A stretch of DNA of 64,000 nt, taken from contig NZ_JAJSAP010000004.1 in the NCBI RefSeq assembly GCF_021729035.1, forward strand, positions 62,001 to 126,000, read 5' to 3'. The stretch comes from Microbulbifer sediminum (GTDB taxonomy: Bacteria > Pseudomonadota > Gammaproteobacteria > Pseudomonadales > Cellvibrionaceae). Shown here piece after piece: positions 31,118-41,300 of this stretch. Every line of letters starts with the position of its first letter. Within the stretch, counting starts at the first letter, position 1. The position numbers and the translations under genes were made by a program. The notes beneath the pieces are model-generated. The model was not told the DNA's origin. It saw only the letters and a list, made by a program, of their open reading frames with translations, and did no database searches.

Positions 31118-33406
31118 GTGAAAACAATAAAGCGATCGCCAATGCTGGTTTTGCCCCTGGCCGCCGCATTGCTGGCAGCCTGCGACAAACCTGCCAATGA
31201 CAACCAGCCCACCGGAAAAGCCGGCGGGCAGGACACGGTAGTCTCCACCGAGGGCATGTGGATGCCCAGCCAGCTGCCGCAGCTGGGTGGCAAGCTGAAA
31301 AGCCTCGGCCTGGAGCTGGACCCGAAGACCATGACCGACCTGACCGAGTTCCCCATGAACGCGGTGATCAGCCTGGGCGGTTGTACCGCCTCCTTCGTGT
31401 CACCGGAGGGGCTGGTGGTCACCAACCACCACTGCGCCTATGGCTCCATCTCCTATAACTCCACCGAGGACAACGACCTGCTGGAGAACGGCTTCCTGGC
31501 CAGGTCCCTGGACGAGGAGCTGCCCGCAGCGCCGGGCTCACGAGTCTATGTCACTGTGGACATGAATGAGGTAACGGACAAGATCGACGCGGCCCTGAGC
31601 GAGGATATGGATGGCGCTGCGCGCTTTGCCGCCATTGAGGACGCCCAGAAAGGCCTGGTGTCCAGCTGCGAATCTGACCCGGGACACCGCTGTGAGGTAT
31701 ACAGTTACTATGGTGGTGCCAGCTATTTCCTGATCAAGCAGCTGGAAATCCGCGATGTGCGCCTGGTCCATGCACCCGCCTCGTCCATCGGCAAGTTTGG
31801 TGGCGATATCGACAACTGGATGTGGCCACGCCACACCGGCGACTATTCTTTCCTGCGCGCCTATGTCGGACCCGACGGCAAACCGGCGGATTACTCAGAG
31901 GACAATGTCCCCTACCAGCCCAAACACCACCTGACGGTATCCACCGAGGGCCCACAAAAGGGCGACTTTGTCATGGTGGCAGGCTACCCGGGCAGCACCA
32001 ACCGCTACCGCACTGCGGCAGAGGTGGACAACAACTTCAACTGGTATTACCCCACCATGCAGAAGGTGCTGGCGGACTGGTCTGCGGTAATCGGGGAGGC
32101 CAGCGAAGGCAACAAGGACGCGGAACTGAAGTACGCCAGCCTGGTTGCCGGCCTCAACAATTACTCCAAGAACTTCACCGGTATGCTGGAAGGCTATGGC
32201 CGCAGCGACCTGCTGGAGCGTAAGCGGCAGCTTGAGGAGGACCTGCAAAGCTGGATCGAGGCCAACCCTGAGTCCAGCGAGAAATACGCCTCGCTGCTGG
32301 CCGACCTGCAGGCACTGATCAACGAGAAGCAGTCCACCCAGGAGCGCGACCTGGTGCTGCGCTATATGGACCGCTCGGCCATGCTGAGTGCGGCACGCAA
32401 GCTTTACCGCCTGAGCCTGGAAAAGCAGAAGCCAAACATGGAGCGCGAACCGGGCTTCCAGGAGCGCGACATGACCCGCTTCACCGAAGGGATGAAGCGC
32501 ATCGAGCGCCGCTTCCACCCGGAAGTGGATCGGGCCATCTGGACCTACTTTATCGAGCGCTACAACGCGCTGCCGGCTGAGCAGCGCATTGCCAGCTTTG
32601 ACGCATTCCTGGGTGACAATACCAGCGGCGATGCACTGCAGGAAAAGCTGTCCGCGATGTATGAAAACACCGCGCTGACCGAAACCCAGGCGCGTCTCGA
32701 CTGGATGGAGAAATCACCGGAAGAGTTCCGCAATAGCGATGACCCGTTTATCCAGTTGGCCGTTTCCATGTATGACGACATGCATGCCATCGAGCTGAAG
32801 GACAAGGCCATGAGCGGCCGCTTTGCAGAACTGCGTCCCCGCTATATGGACCTGCTGATTGCCTATTACAAGGAACAGGGCAAGCCTGTCTATCCGGATG
32901 CCAACGGTTCACTGCGTGTAACCTACGGCCTGGTGAAGGGCTACACGCCACCGGCGGGCACTGTAAAAGGTCCGGCGGACGGCAATGACGGCAAGGACAG
33001 CTTCGTGCCCTTCACTACCCTGCGTGGTATCGAAGCCAAGTACACCGGCGAGGACCCGTTCGATGCGCCGCAGGCCCTGCTGGATGCCATCGAGGAGGAG
33101 GCCTACGGCCGCTTTTACGACAAGGAGCTGGACTCTGTACCGGTGAACTTCCTTTCCACCGTGGATATCACCGGCGGTAATTCCGGTTCCGCCACCATGA
33201 ACGGCAAAGGTGAACTCATCGGCCTGGCCTTCGATGGCACTTACGACAGCATCAATGCCGACTGGGACTTTAACGACAACACCCGGGCGATCCACGTGGA
33301 TGTGGAATACATGCTGTGGGTAATGGAGAAAGTGGACGGCGCCCACAACCTGCTCGAGGAAATGGGCGTGGCAGAGGAGTCGGTTGCGGCACAGGCTGCC
33401 AACTGA
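31118..33406 (+). CDS. S46 family dipeptidyl-peptidase (DPP7/DPP11 type), lipoprotein
   Basis: A 762-residue serine exopeptidase releasing dipeptides in the periplasm or at the cell surface. The lipobox LLAAC gives Cys near residue 25. The catalytic triad is seen as His in VVTNHHCAYGS, Asp in FGGDIDNWMWPRH and Ser in TGGNSGSA. The position after the serine that in this family is Arg in DPP11 (acidic P1) or Gly in DPP7 (hydrophobic P1) reads LAFDGTYD, that is Gly, so DPP7-like specificity is inferred. CAGAGGAAT precedes the start, and a strong terminator follows. Together with the chitinase it suggests scavenging of polymers. Confidence 0.93.
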   Translation: MKTIKRSPMLVLPLAAALLAACDKPANDNQPTGKAGGQDTVVSTEGMWMPSQLPQLGGKLKSLGLELDPKTMTDLTEFPMNAVISLGGCTASFVSPEGLVVTNHHCAYGSISYNSTEDNDLLENGFLARSLDEELPAAPGSRVYVTVDMNEVTDKIDAALSEDMDGAARFAAIEDAQKGLVSSCESDPGHRCEVYSYYGGASYFLIKQLEIRDVRLVHAPASSIGKFGGDIDNWMWPRHTGDYSFLRAYVGPDGKPADYSEDNVPYQPKHHLTVSTEGPQKGDFVMVAGYPGSTNRYRTAAEVDNNFNWYYPTMQKVLADWSAVIGEASEGNKDAELKYASLVAGLNNYSKNFTGMLEGYGRSDLLERKRQLEEDLQSWIEANPESSEKYASLLADLQALINEKQSTQERDLVLRYMDRSAMLSAARKLYRLSLEKQKPNMEREPGFQERDMTRFTEGMKRIERRFHPEVDRAIWTYFIERYNALPAEQRIASFDAFLGDNTSGDALQEKLSAMYENTALTETQARLDWMEKSPEEFRNSDDPFIQLAVSMYDDMHAIELKDKAMSGRFAELRPRYMDLLIAYYKEQGKPVYPDANGSLRVTYGLVKGYTPPAGTVKGPADGNDGKDSFVPFTTLRGIEAKYTGEDPFDAPQALLDAIEEEAYGRFYDKELDSVPVNFLSTVDITGGNSGSATMNGKGELIGLAFDGTYDSINADWDFNDNTRAIHVDVEYMLWVMEKVDGAHNLLEEMGVAEESVAAQAAN

Positions 33407-33428
33407 TCCCCCACCCTGCAAGCACGAG

Positions 33429-33456
33429 AAAGCCGGCGCATGCGCCGGCTTTTTTT
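33429..33456. terminator. Bidirectional intrinsic terminator after S46 peptidase
   Basis: Perfect 18-base palindrome GCCGGCGCATGCGCCGGC at 33432-33449 flanked by A and T7 runs. Confidence 0.93.
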
Positions 33457-33521
33457 ATACCTTGCGTCGGACGGTAGGGATGAGACAGGCGGTAACGGCA
33501 GGTTTATTTGCCGGGCTTGAC

Positions 33522-33707
33522 CTAGAGCAGCTTGGTTTTGGTCTTGCCGCAATGCTGGCAACGGTACTCGGTCACCAGCTTTCCCTGTTTCACGTCGAAC
33601 TTCCGCTCGGTGACCACCTGCCATTTGTGGAAGCCATCCCGGCACAGGCTCTTGCCCTTGTGCTTTTCCCAGGCGGTCTTTTTCTTGAACTGGATTACAT
33701 CGCCCAT
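33522..33707 (-). CDS. Small zinc-ribbon-like hypothetical protein
   Basis: A 61-residue basic protein (MGDVIQFKKKTAWEKHKGKS...) with Cys at GKSLCRDGFHKW and a CQHC pair near the C-terminus (YRCQHCGKTKTKLL). C, H and CXXC could make a small zinc site. The ATG at 33707 has GAGGG 8 bases upstream and starts 10 bases after the stop of the BaiN-like gene, so both are probably one operon. No function is known; similar short proteins are seen in related gammaproteobacteria. Confidence 0.7.
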   Translation of the reverse strand: MGDVIQFKKKTAWEKHKGKSLCRDGFHKWQVVTERKFDVKQGKLVTEYRCQHCGKTKTKLL

Positions 33708-33717
33708 GGCTGTGCCC

Positions 33718-34926
33718 TCACACCACTTCCCCTGCCGCATGAGCCGAAGCCCAGGCCCACTGGAAGTTATAGCCCCCCAGCCAGCCGGTCACGTCCAGCA
33801 CCTCGCCGATAAAGTAGAGCCCCGGCTGTGACTTGCACTCCATGGTACGTGAGGAGATCGCATCTGTATCCACACCGCCCAGGGTGACTTCGGCAGTGCG
33901 ATACCCCTCGGTACCCGCAGGCACCAGCTGCCAGGTCTGTAGCTGCCCGCCGATAGCATCCAGCTCGGCTGGGGAATACTGCTTGAGCGGACGACTCTGG
34001 ATTTTTTTCTCAGACAGGAAGTGCTGGGCGAGCTTCTTGCTCCACAGTGTTGCAAGTACCGTATGCAGGTACGCTTCGGGTTTCCCGGCCCGCTGTGTGG
34101 CGAGCCACTGAGGCAGCTCCCGGTCAGGGGCCAGGTCGAAGGTCACCGCCTGTCCCTCGCGCCAGTAACTGGAGATCTGCAGGACCGCCGGGCCACTCAC
34201 ACCCCGGTGGGTAAACAGCAACTGCTCGTGGAAGCTGCCTTCGCCGCAGCTGGCGGTAACCGCCAGCGCGCTGCCGGGCAGTTCGCCCTGCCGCTCCAGC
34301 TGCCGCTTGTGCTGGGTAAAGGGGACCAGGGCTGCGCGGGTGGGCACGATGCCAAGCCCGAACTGCCTGGCGATCTCATAGCCGAGTCCAGTGGCCCCCA
34401 TTGTGGGAATCGACAGGCCACCGGTGGCAATGACCAGTGACTGGCATTGCACCACACCCAGGCTGGTCTCCACCCGGTAGCCCCTCCCAAGTGAGGCAAC
34501 CGCACCAATATTACAGCGCGTACGGATCTGGGCCCTGGCAGTGCGGCACTCCGCCAGCAACATGTCGACAATGTCTTTCGACTTGTTATCGCAGAAAAGC
34601 TGGCCGAGGGCTTTCTCGTGGTAGGGAATACCGTGCTTTTCCACCAGTGCAATAAAGTCCCACTGGGTATAGCGGGCCAGCGCCGACTTACAGAAATGCG
34701 GATTGCGGCTGTAGAAATTTTCCGGGGCCGTATAGAGGTTGGTAAAGTTACAGCGACCTCCCCCGGACATGAGAATTTTCTTGCCCACTTTGTTGGCGTG
34801 ATCCAGTACCAGCACGCTGCGACCACGCTGGCCTGCCACTGCCGCGCACATCAGTCCCGCTGCACCGGCACCGAGCACCAGGACGTCGACCTGTTCGGGC
34901 AGTGGGTTGTGGCTGGTATCACTCAT
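33718..34926 (-). CDS. BaiN/YhiN (HI0933) family NAD(P)/FAD-dependent oxidoreductase
   Basis: A 402-residue flavoprotein of the HI0933-like family. Motifs are VLVLGAGAAGLMCAAVAGQRG (FAD Rossmann), the family hallmark KVGKKILMSGGGRCNFTN, IATGGLSIPTMGATGLGYEIA and the C-terminal GLYFIGEVLDVTGWLGGYNF. The physiological substrate of YhiN-type proteins is not known; BaiN of gut clostridia reduces bile acid intermediates, a role not expected here. It lies 57 bases downstream of dcd on the same strand. Confidence 0.92.
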   Translation of the reverse strand: MSDTSHNPLPEQVDVLVLGAGAAGLMCAAVAGQRGRSVLVLDHANKVGKKILMSGGGRCNFTNLYTAPENFYSRNPHFCKSALARYTQWDFIALVEKHGIPYHEKALGQLFCDNKSKDIVDMLLAECRTARAQIRTRCNIGAVASLGRGYRVETSLGVVQCQSLVIATGGLSIPTMGATGLGYEIARQFGLGIVPTRAALVPFTQHKRQLERQGELPGSALAVTASCGEGSFHEQLLFTHRGVSGPAVLQISSYWREGQAVTFDLAPDRELPQWLATQRAGKPEAYLHTVLATLWSKKLAQHFLSEKKIQSRPLKQYSPAELDAIGGQLQTWQLVPAGTEGYRTAEVTLGGVDTDAISSRTMECKSQPGLYFIGEVLDVTGWLGGYNFQWAWASAHAAGEVV

Positions 34927-34945
34927 GGGAGGGGGGAAGAAGTGA

Positions 34946-34966
34946 CCGGGCGCGACGGGCGCCCGG
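34946..34966 (-). terminator. GC-rich stem-loop after dcd
   Basis: CCGGGCGC-GACGG-GCGCCCGG hairpin between dcd and the BaiN-like gene; no U-tract, so only a weak terminator candidate. Confidence 0.35.
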
Positions 34967-34983
34967 CGCAGCTGATTGGAGTA

Positions 34984-35553
34984 TCAGGCCCGCGGCAGGG
35001 TCACGCCCCGCTGGCCCTGGTACTTGCCACCGCGATCCTTGTAAGACACATCGCAGACTTCATCGGACTCGAAGAACAGCATCTGCGCCACGCCCTCGTT
35101 GGCATAGATCTTGGCCGGCAGGTTGGTGGTGTTGGAGAATTCCAGGGTCACATGCCCCTCCCACTCCGGCTCCAGCGGCGTCACATTCACGATGATGCCA
35201 CAGCGCGCATAGGTGGACTTGCCCAGGCAGATGGTCAATACCGAGCGCGGGATGCGGAAGTATTCCACTGTCCGCGCCAGGGCAAAGGAGTTGGGCGGGA
35301 TCACACAGGAGTCACCCACCACGTCGACGAAGCTGTTCTCGTCGAAGGTCTTGGGGTCCACCGTCGCGGAGTGCACATTGGTAAAGATCTTGAATTCCGG
35401 GGCACAGCGCACGTCGTAGCCATAGCTGGAGGTACCGTAGGAAATCAGGCGTTCACCGCTGCCATTGTGGCGTACCTGGCTCGCCTCGAACGGCTCGATC
35501 ATGCCATTCTGCTCGGCCATCCGGCGAATCCACTTATCGGATTTGATACTCAC
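34984..35553 (-). CDS. dcd: dCTP deaminase
   Basis: Deaminates dCTP to dUTP, feeding thymidylate synthesis. The 189 residues are nearly the standard length. Motifs are [21 protein letters not shown] at the N-terminus, [41 protein letters not shown] (catalytic Glu region) and [11 protein letters not shown] at the end. The start is GTG at 35553, set by the family N-terminus and a purine-rich GAGGGGGGCGGAG before it; the frame continues far upstream but without family similarity. It is divergent from the imuA operon. Confidence 0.97.
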   Translation of the reverse strand: MSIKSDKWIRRMAEQNGMIEPFEASQVRHNGSGERLISYGTSSYGYDVRCAPEFKIFTNVHSATVDPKTFDENSFVDVVGDSCVIPPNSFALARTVEYFRIPRSVLTICLGKSTYARCGIIVNVTPLEPEWEGHVTLEFSNTTNLPAKIYANEGVAQMLFFESDEVCDVSYKDRGGKYQGQRGVTLPRA

Positions 35554-35783
35554 TCCGCCCCCCTCATTAGAATCGGCTGTGCTTGTCGTTGTGCAGATCT
35601 GTAAAGAGGCGGAATCATAGCCGGTTTGCACTGTGCAAAAAAGTGGCAATCGCGACTGGCCAGCACCGGAGTGACGCCTTCCCCTATATCGGCATATGTC
35701 CTGTCCACAGCGCGCGCACTTCCGTTGGCACCGGAGCTGGTGCCGGAATAGGTGGAAATCAATGCCGGATGAAGCCTCGGCCC

Positions 35784-35812
35784 TTGTTGACATCGGCTCA
35801 CTACTGTATAAA
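35784..35812 (+). promoter_or_regulatory. Candidate promoter of imuA-imuB-dnaE2
   Basis: TTGTTG (35784-35789), 17-base spacer, TATAAA (35807-35812). An overlapping TTGACA at 35787-35792 is an alternative -35. The -10 is inside LexA box 1, the expected geometry for SOS repression. Confidence 0.5.
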
Positions 35813-35819
35813 TCAACAG
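35804..35819 (+). promoter_or_regulatory. LexA (SOS) box 1 upstream of imuA
   Basis: CTGTATAAATCAACAG has the exact CTG-N10-CAG form of gammaproteobacterial LexA sites and covers the -10 region. Confidence 0.85.
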
Positions 35820-35825
35820 TAAATA

Positions 35826-35841
35826 CTGTACAGATATACAG
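35826..35841 (+). promoter_or_regulatory. LexA (SOS) box 2 upstream of imuA
   Basis: CTGTACAGATATACAG, an exact CTG-N10-CAG, 22 bases downstream of box 1 and close to the CTGTATATATATACAG ideal. Two LexA dimers could bind side by side and repress the mutagenesis operon tightly. Confidence 0.9.
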
Positions 35842-35881
35842 AAAGAACTCCCGAAGGGACAAAATCGCGAGGGCAGATATC

Positions 35882-36589
35882 GTGAGCAGTGCCGAAAACC
35901 TCATACATAACAAGCAGTTAACTGATCAACTCAAGCAAGAGCGCCTGGACCAGCTGCTGGCACGGGCGGATATCTGGCAGGCGGCCAACGAGCATCGCCG
36001 GCGTCGCAGCGGCATCGCCACCGGTTACAGCGGGCTCGATGCCTTGCTGGCTGGGCACGGCTGGCCCCGTGGCGCCACCACCGAACTGCTGGTGGACCAG
36101 TCCGGTATCGGGGAGCTGAGCCTGTTGCTGCCGGCACTGGCGGAGCTTACCCGCCAGGAGCAGATGGTGGTGCTGGTCAACCCGCCGTATATCCCCTATG
36201 CCCCGGCGCTGGCCTCTGCCGGGATGCAACTGGAAAAACTGCTGATCCTGCATCCCCAGGGACCACGCGATACCCTCTGGGCCATGGAACAAACCCTGCA
36301 GTCCGGTTGTTGCGGCGCCCTGCTCAGCTGGGAGGAGCGGCAGCCCCCCGCAGACAGGGACCTGCGCCGGCTGCAGGTGGCCGCACGGGAGGGAGAGTGC
36401 CTGCACTTCCACTTCCGCCCGCAATCCTCTGCCCCCAGCCCATCGCCGGCCAGCCTGCGCCTGCAGTTGGCCAGCGACGGCGACCAGCTGGCCCTGAAGC
36501 TGCTGAAACAGCTTGGCGGCCGCTCGGGACAGCAGCTGCACCTGGCCCGGGCCACGGACCTGACCCGTCGCGACCAACCCCTACATTGA
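35882..36589 (+). CDS. imuA: ImuA, translesion synthesis-associated RecA-like protein
   Basis: First gene of the imuA-imuB-dnaE2 mutasome. A 235-residue RecA/SulA-like protein with a degenerate RecA core: [38 protein letters not shown] and [15 protein letters not shown]. The Walker A-like segment lacks the GKT signature, as is usual in this family. It is thought to help ImuB recruit DnaE2 to damaged DNA. The GTG start at 35882 has GAGGG 8 bases upstream; longer in-frame starts would run into the promoter. SOS control is shown by the two LexA boxes. Confidence 0.93.
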   Translation: MSSAENLIHNKQLTDQLKQERLDQLLARADIWQAANEHRRRRSGIATGYSGLDALLAGHGWPRGATTELLVDQSGIGELSLLLPALAELTRQEQMVVLVNPPYIPYAPALASAGMQLEKLLILHPQGPRDTLWAMEQTLQSGCCGALLSWEERQPPADRDLRRLQVAAREGECLHFHFRPQSSAPSPSPASLRLQLASDGDQLALKLLKQLGGRSGQQLHLARATDLTRRDQPLH

Positions 36590-36689
36590 TCCGACTGGAG
36601 GAGTACACAGCCCGCGGCAATTGCGGCCCATGGCCGCAAAAAGAATTCCCGGAATGACTTGTGCGGAAAACGAAAACTGGAAAACCACA

Positions 36690-38192
36690 ATGCTCTGGCT
36701 CTGTATACAATTCCCCCACCTACCGCTACAGGCACTGACCCGCGCCCAGCAAGGCGAGTCTGGAGCTGCTCCCCGCGCCGTGGTCGAAAAAGAACAGGTT
36801 GTGGACGTCAACAGCAGTGCCCACAAACGCGCTGTGACCGACGGGCTTAACATTGCCACCGCCTGTGCACTGTGCGCGGACCTGGAACTCCTGCCGCGGG
36901 ACACCGAGCGCGAATCACAGCTGCTGCAGGAACTGGCCCAGTGGGGTTACAGCTTTACCCCGGTGGTTTCCCCGCGCGCGGCGTCCCCGCACAGCGATGA
37001 CGGCAGCTTCGCCTGCCTGTACCTGGAACTGAGCGGCTGCCTGAAAGCCAATGGCGGACTGGAGCCGCTCTTGCGGCAGCTGCGCAGCGAACTGCAACAG
37101 ATGCACATCAGTGCCTTTATGGGCCTGGGTCACAGCCCCAGTGCTGCCCACATGCTCAGCCAGCTGGAGGAGCACCGGCAGTGGCTGACCGAAACCAGGG
37201 TCCCGCCAAGCCCCCAGCAATGGCGCCAGTGGATCAGCTTTGCCCCCGGCAAGCTGCTGGACTGCGACCACAAGACCATTGCCAAACTCTACGCCTGCGG
37301 TATCAAGCGGGTCAGCCAGTTACTGGCCATACCACTGTCTGAGGTGGGGACCCGCTTCGGGCGCGACTTTGTCAATTACCTGGCACGCCTCAATGGCACC
37401 CGCCACGATCCGGTCCCCAGTTACCAGCCACCGCCCGAGTTTCACAGCGAGCTGTTCTTCCCCAGCCCGCTGGACAACAGTGAACAGCTACTTTTCCCCG
37501 CCGGGCGCCTTGTACGGGAGCTCTGTCAGCAACTGCAACGTCGCCAGCTCTACAGCCAGCAACTGCGCTGGAAACTGGATTTCGGGCAACAGGGCTGCAA
37601 AGTGATCAGTGTGGAAATCTCGCGACCGCTACTGGATGCCCAGCGACTGATCACCCTGACGAAGCTGCAGCTCGAGCGGTTAACCCTCGAGCAACCGGTG
37701 CAGGCGATCGGCCTTACCTGCGACAAACTGCAACCGCTGGGCCAGGAGTCGGTGGACGATGACCTGTTCGGGGAAGCCAGCCGCGTGCAGCGCAGCCACC
37801 AGCTTCTCGACAAGCTCAAGGCGCGGCTGGGCCACCAGTCACTGTCAGGCGTCACCCTGAAAGAGAGTCACCTGCCGGAACAGGCATGGCAGAGTGCCGA
37901 CAACCTGGTGCTGAACAGCCGCAAGCGCGGCCACCAGTTGCAACCGGTGAATGCACCGCGCCCCAACTGGCTGCTGCCGCGCCCCGATCGCATCCAGAGC
38001 CGCAACCAGCGCCTGTTTTACCGCGGCGAATTGCGGCTGCTGCAGGGTCCGGAGCGCATCGACGGCTACTGGTGGCAACACCGCCGCCACGCCCGTGACT
38101 ACTACATCGCCCGCGGCGAGGAAGGCAGCCTCTACTGGGTATTCCAGGACCTGACCTCGGAGCACTGGTACCTGCATGGAGTCTACGGGTGA
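36690..38192 (+). CDS. imuB: ImuB, Y-family polymerase-like (catalytically degenerate) mutasome hub
   Basis: A 500-residue protein of the DinB/UmuC superfamily that acts as adaptor between the sliding clamp, ImuA and DnaE2. The N-terminus MLWLCIQFPHLPLQAL and ACALCADLELLPRD match the ImuB family. The acidic catalytic residues of active Y-family polymerases are not present at the expected sites, as known for ImuB. The C-terminal part carries RPNWLLPRPDRI and GPERIDGYWW, typical ImuB blocks. The ATG at 36690 fits family N-termini; an ATG at 36654 is possible. 100 bases after imuA. Confidence 0.93.
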   Translation: MLWLCIQFPHLPLQALTRAQQGESGAAPRAVVEKEQVVDVNSSAHKRAVTDGLNIATACALCADLELLPRDTERESQLLQELAQWGYSFTPVVSPRAASPHSDDGSFACLYLELSGCLKANGGLEPLLRQLRSELQQMHISAFMGLGHSPSAAHMLSQLEEHRQWLTETRVPPSPQQWRQWISFAPGKLLDCDHKTIAKLYACGIKRVSQLLAIPLSEVGTRFGRDFVNYLARLNGTRHDPVPSYQPPPEFHSELFFPSPLDNSEQLLFPAGRLVRELCQQLQRRQLYSQQLRWKLDFGQQGCKVISVEISRPLLDAQRLITLTKLQLERLTLEQPVQAIGLTCDKLQPLGQESVDDDLFGEASRVQRSHQLLDKLKARLGHQSLSGVTLKESHLPEQAWQSADNLVLNSRKRGHQLQPVNAPRPNWLLPRPDRIQSRNQRLFYRGELRLLQGPERIDGYWWQHRRHARDYYIARGEEGSLYWVFQDLTSEHWYLHGVYG

Positions 38193-38354
38193 CTGGCAAC
38201 AGCCTGGGCCGGCATGAGGAAGGCTGACCTGGCCAGGCAAAGGGCAGGACCGACTTCCGTCGTCATACCGGCCCGGGCAGGGAACCGGGGAAACCACAGG
38301 ATTTAACCGCTCGCACAGGGGGAGGTGCAGAGAAACAGATAACCCGCAATACGC
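38193..38354. repeat. imuB-dnaE2 spacer with repeat-like hairpin segment
   Basis: 162 bases; CCGTCGTCATACCGG..CCGGGG with nearby CAGGATTTAACC (about 38256-38307) resembles the insertion inside dnaE2 (CCGTCGTTATCCC..CAGGATCCAGTAACC). It may be a copy of a dispersed palindromic repeat. Confidence 0.4.
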
Positions 38355-41300
38355 ATGCAGTACGCCGAACTATTCTGCCAGAGCAACTTTTCATTTCTCC
38401 AGGGCGCCTCCCACCCGCAGGAGCTGACCGTGCGCGCCCACGAACTGGGTTACTGCGCCCTGGCGATTACCGATGAATGCTCCCTCGCCGGTGTGGTCCG
38501 CGCCTATAAACAACTGCAAGAGTTGCAGGGGAAAGGCAGCCAGCTCAAGCTTATCTGCGGAAGCTACTTCCGCCTGCAGGACATCCCCTGTGAGCTGGTC
38601 CTGTTGGCCCCGGACCGGGATGCCTACAGCGAACTCTGCCAGTTGATCTCCACCTCGCGCCTGCGCGCGAAAAAAGGACACTATGTGACCAAGCTGGACG
38701 ACCTGCTGCAAAACTGCCGCAAGTGCATCGCCCTCTGGCTGCCACACCACCAGCCGCTGGAAATACCCACAGCACTGAAAAGCCATTTCACGGACCGGTT
38801 GTATATCACCTTCAGCAACCAGCTGTTGTCGCGCCAGAACCGGCACAACCGGGAGCTGCTGGATTTCGCCCGGTCAGAACAACTGCCCCTGGTAGCCACC
38901 AATGCCGTCCTGATGCACTGCCGCAGCCGCAAACCCCTGCAGGATGTGCTCAATGCCTGTTACCACAACTGCACCCTGGATGAACTGGGCTACCGACTCG
39001 AGCAGAACGCGGAACGCTACCTGCGACCACTGGATGAGATTGCCGGGCTGCAATTTCCGGAAGCTGTAAAAAACACCATGGAAATCGCCAGGCAGTGCCT
39101 GTTTTCCCTCGATGAACTGCGTTACCAGTATCCATCTGAGGTTCTGCCTGCCGGTAGACGACCAGACGAGTATCTGCGGGAGCTGGTGGAGGCCGGTAAG
39201 AACGCGCGCTGGCCACAAGGACCGGAGCCCCGCATTGCCGCACAGATCGAGAAGGAACTGGCCCTGATCGCCGAGCTGCAGTACGAGCACTATTTCCTGA
39301 CCATCCACGATATTGTCCGGTACGCACGCAACCAGCATATCCTCTACCAGGGCCGGGGCTCCGCGGCCAACTCGGTGGTGTGCTACTGCCTGTTTATCAC
39401 CGAGATAGACCCGCACAAGATTGGCCTGCTATTCGAGCGGTTTATTTCCCGGGAGCGGGACGAGCCACCGGATATCGATGTGGACTTCGAGCACGAGCGG
39501 CGCGAGGAGGTCATCCAGTACATTTACCGGAAATACGGTCGCAACCGCGCCGGACTGGCCGCCACCAAGATCAGCTACCGGTTCAAGAGCGCCCTGCGGG
39601 ATATCGGCAAGGCACTGGGCCTGGGTAGCGCCACCATAGAACAGCTGCTGGCAGAACGCGCCTGGTGGGACACCATGGAGGAATTCCCCGGGCAGATGCA
39701 GAAGGTGGGTATCGATCCGCAGAGTCCCGCCGGGCGCATGCTGCCAAGGCTGATGGAGCAGATCCGCGGCTTTCCCCGGCACCTGTCCCAGCATGTGGGC
39801 GGCTTCGTGATTACCGAGCAGCCCCTGCATACCCTGGTGCCCATCGAGAACGCGGCCATGGAGGACCGCACCATCGTACAGTGGGACAAGGAGGACATTG
39901 AGGACCTGAAGCTGATGAAAGTGGATATCCTGGCCCTGGGAATGCTCACCGCCCTGCGCAAGTCGCTGACTTATATTCGCCTCTACGGGCCCGCACTGCG
40001 CCTGCAGGATATCCCCGGCGAGGACCCGGAGGTCTACGAGATGATGTGCCGTGCCGACACGGTGGGGGTTTTCCAGATCGAGTCCCGCGCCCAGATGAGC
40101 ATGCTGCCACGGCTGCAGCCGCGGAATTTCTACGAGCTCACCATCGAGATCGCCATCGTGCGCCCGGGCCCTATCCAGGGCGGTATGGTCCATCCCTACC
40201 TCCGGCGCAAGCAGGGAATGGAGCCCGTCAGCTACCCCCACGAAAAACTGCGACCGGTGCTGGAGCGGACCCTGGGTGTGCCCATTTTCCAGGAACAGGT
40301 GATCCAGCTGTCCATGGTCGCCGCCGGCTTCAACGGCGGCGAGGCCGACCAGCTGCGCCGCGCCATGGCCAGCTGGGGCAAGAACGGCAACCTCTACCAG
40401 TTCCGGGATAAACTGGTGGCGGGGATGCTGGCGAATGGATACGAGCCGGCATTTGCCGAACAGCTGTTCGAGCAGATGAAGGGCTTCGGTTCCTACGGCT
40501 TCCCGGAATCCCACTCCGCCAGCTTCGCCCTGCTGGCCTACTTCTCCGCCTGGATCAAGCACCACCACCCAGCGGCCTTCTACTGCGGGCTGCTCAACAG
40601 CCAGCCGATGGGCTTCTATGCCCCGGCCCAGCTGGTCTACGACGCGCAGCGGCATAACGTGAAGGTACTGCCGGTGGACGTCCTCTATAGCCACTGGGAC
40701 CACCAGATAGCGCTCACCGGTGCCAGCTCCCCTGTCCCGTCGTTATCCCACTGCGGGACCGGCATCCCGGCCCCGGACTTCGGACCAGGATCCAGTAACC
40801 CACGGCCCTCCGGGCCCGGACAAGAGAACGGAACCAAACCCATGCTCCGCCTGGGCCTGCGGCTGGTAAAGGGCCTGGAACAGCGAAGCGCGGATATGAT
40901 CTGCCAGCGGCGAGGCGAACAGCCCATCACCTCCATGGAGCAATTCCGCAGCCTCACCCGGCTGCACCGCGACCAGCTCGCCCTGCTCGCCAGTGCCAAT
41001 GCATTTAGCCGCCTGGCGGAGAACCGCTACCTGAACACCTGGGAATCCCTTGACCGGGAGGAAGGGCAGGCGGGCAGAAACACCCATATCCCCTCCAATA
41101 CCGTGGAGGACAATACCTACAGCGACTACGGCAGTACCGGGCTGACCCTGCGGGAGCATCCCATCGCCCTGTTGCGCCGGCGCGAGCGGTTCCGGCACTG
41201 CCGGCAAGCCCGGGACCTGGCCCATTGCCGGGATGGGGAGCGGGTGAGTGTAGTCGGCCTGGTGACCTGCCGGCAGCGGCCGGGCAGCGCGGCGGGGGTG

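Larger units (their letters stand above)
35554..35881. other. Divergent dcd/imuA region
   Basis: 328 bases containing the LexA boxes and the imuA promoter at its right end; the dcd promoter should be in the left half, but no clear hexamers were recognised. Confidence 0.5.
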
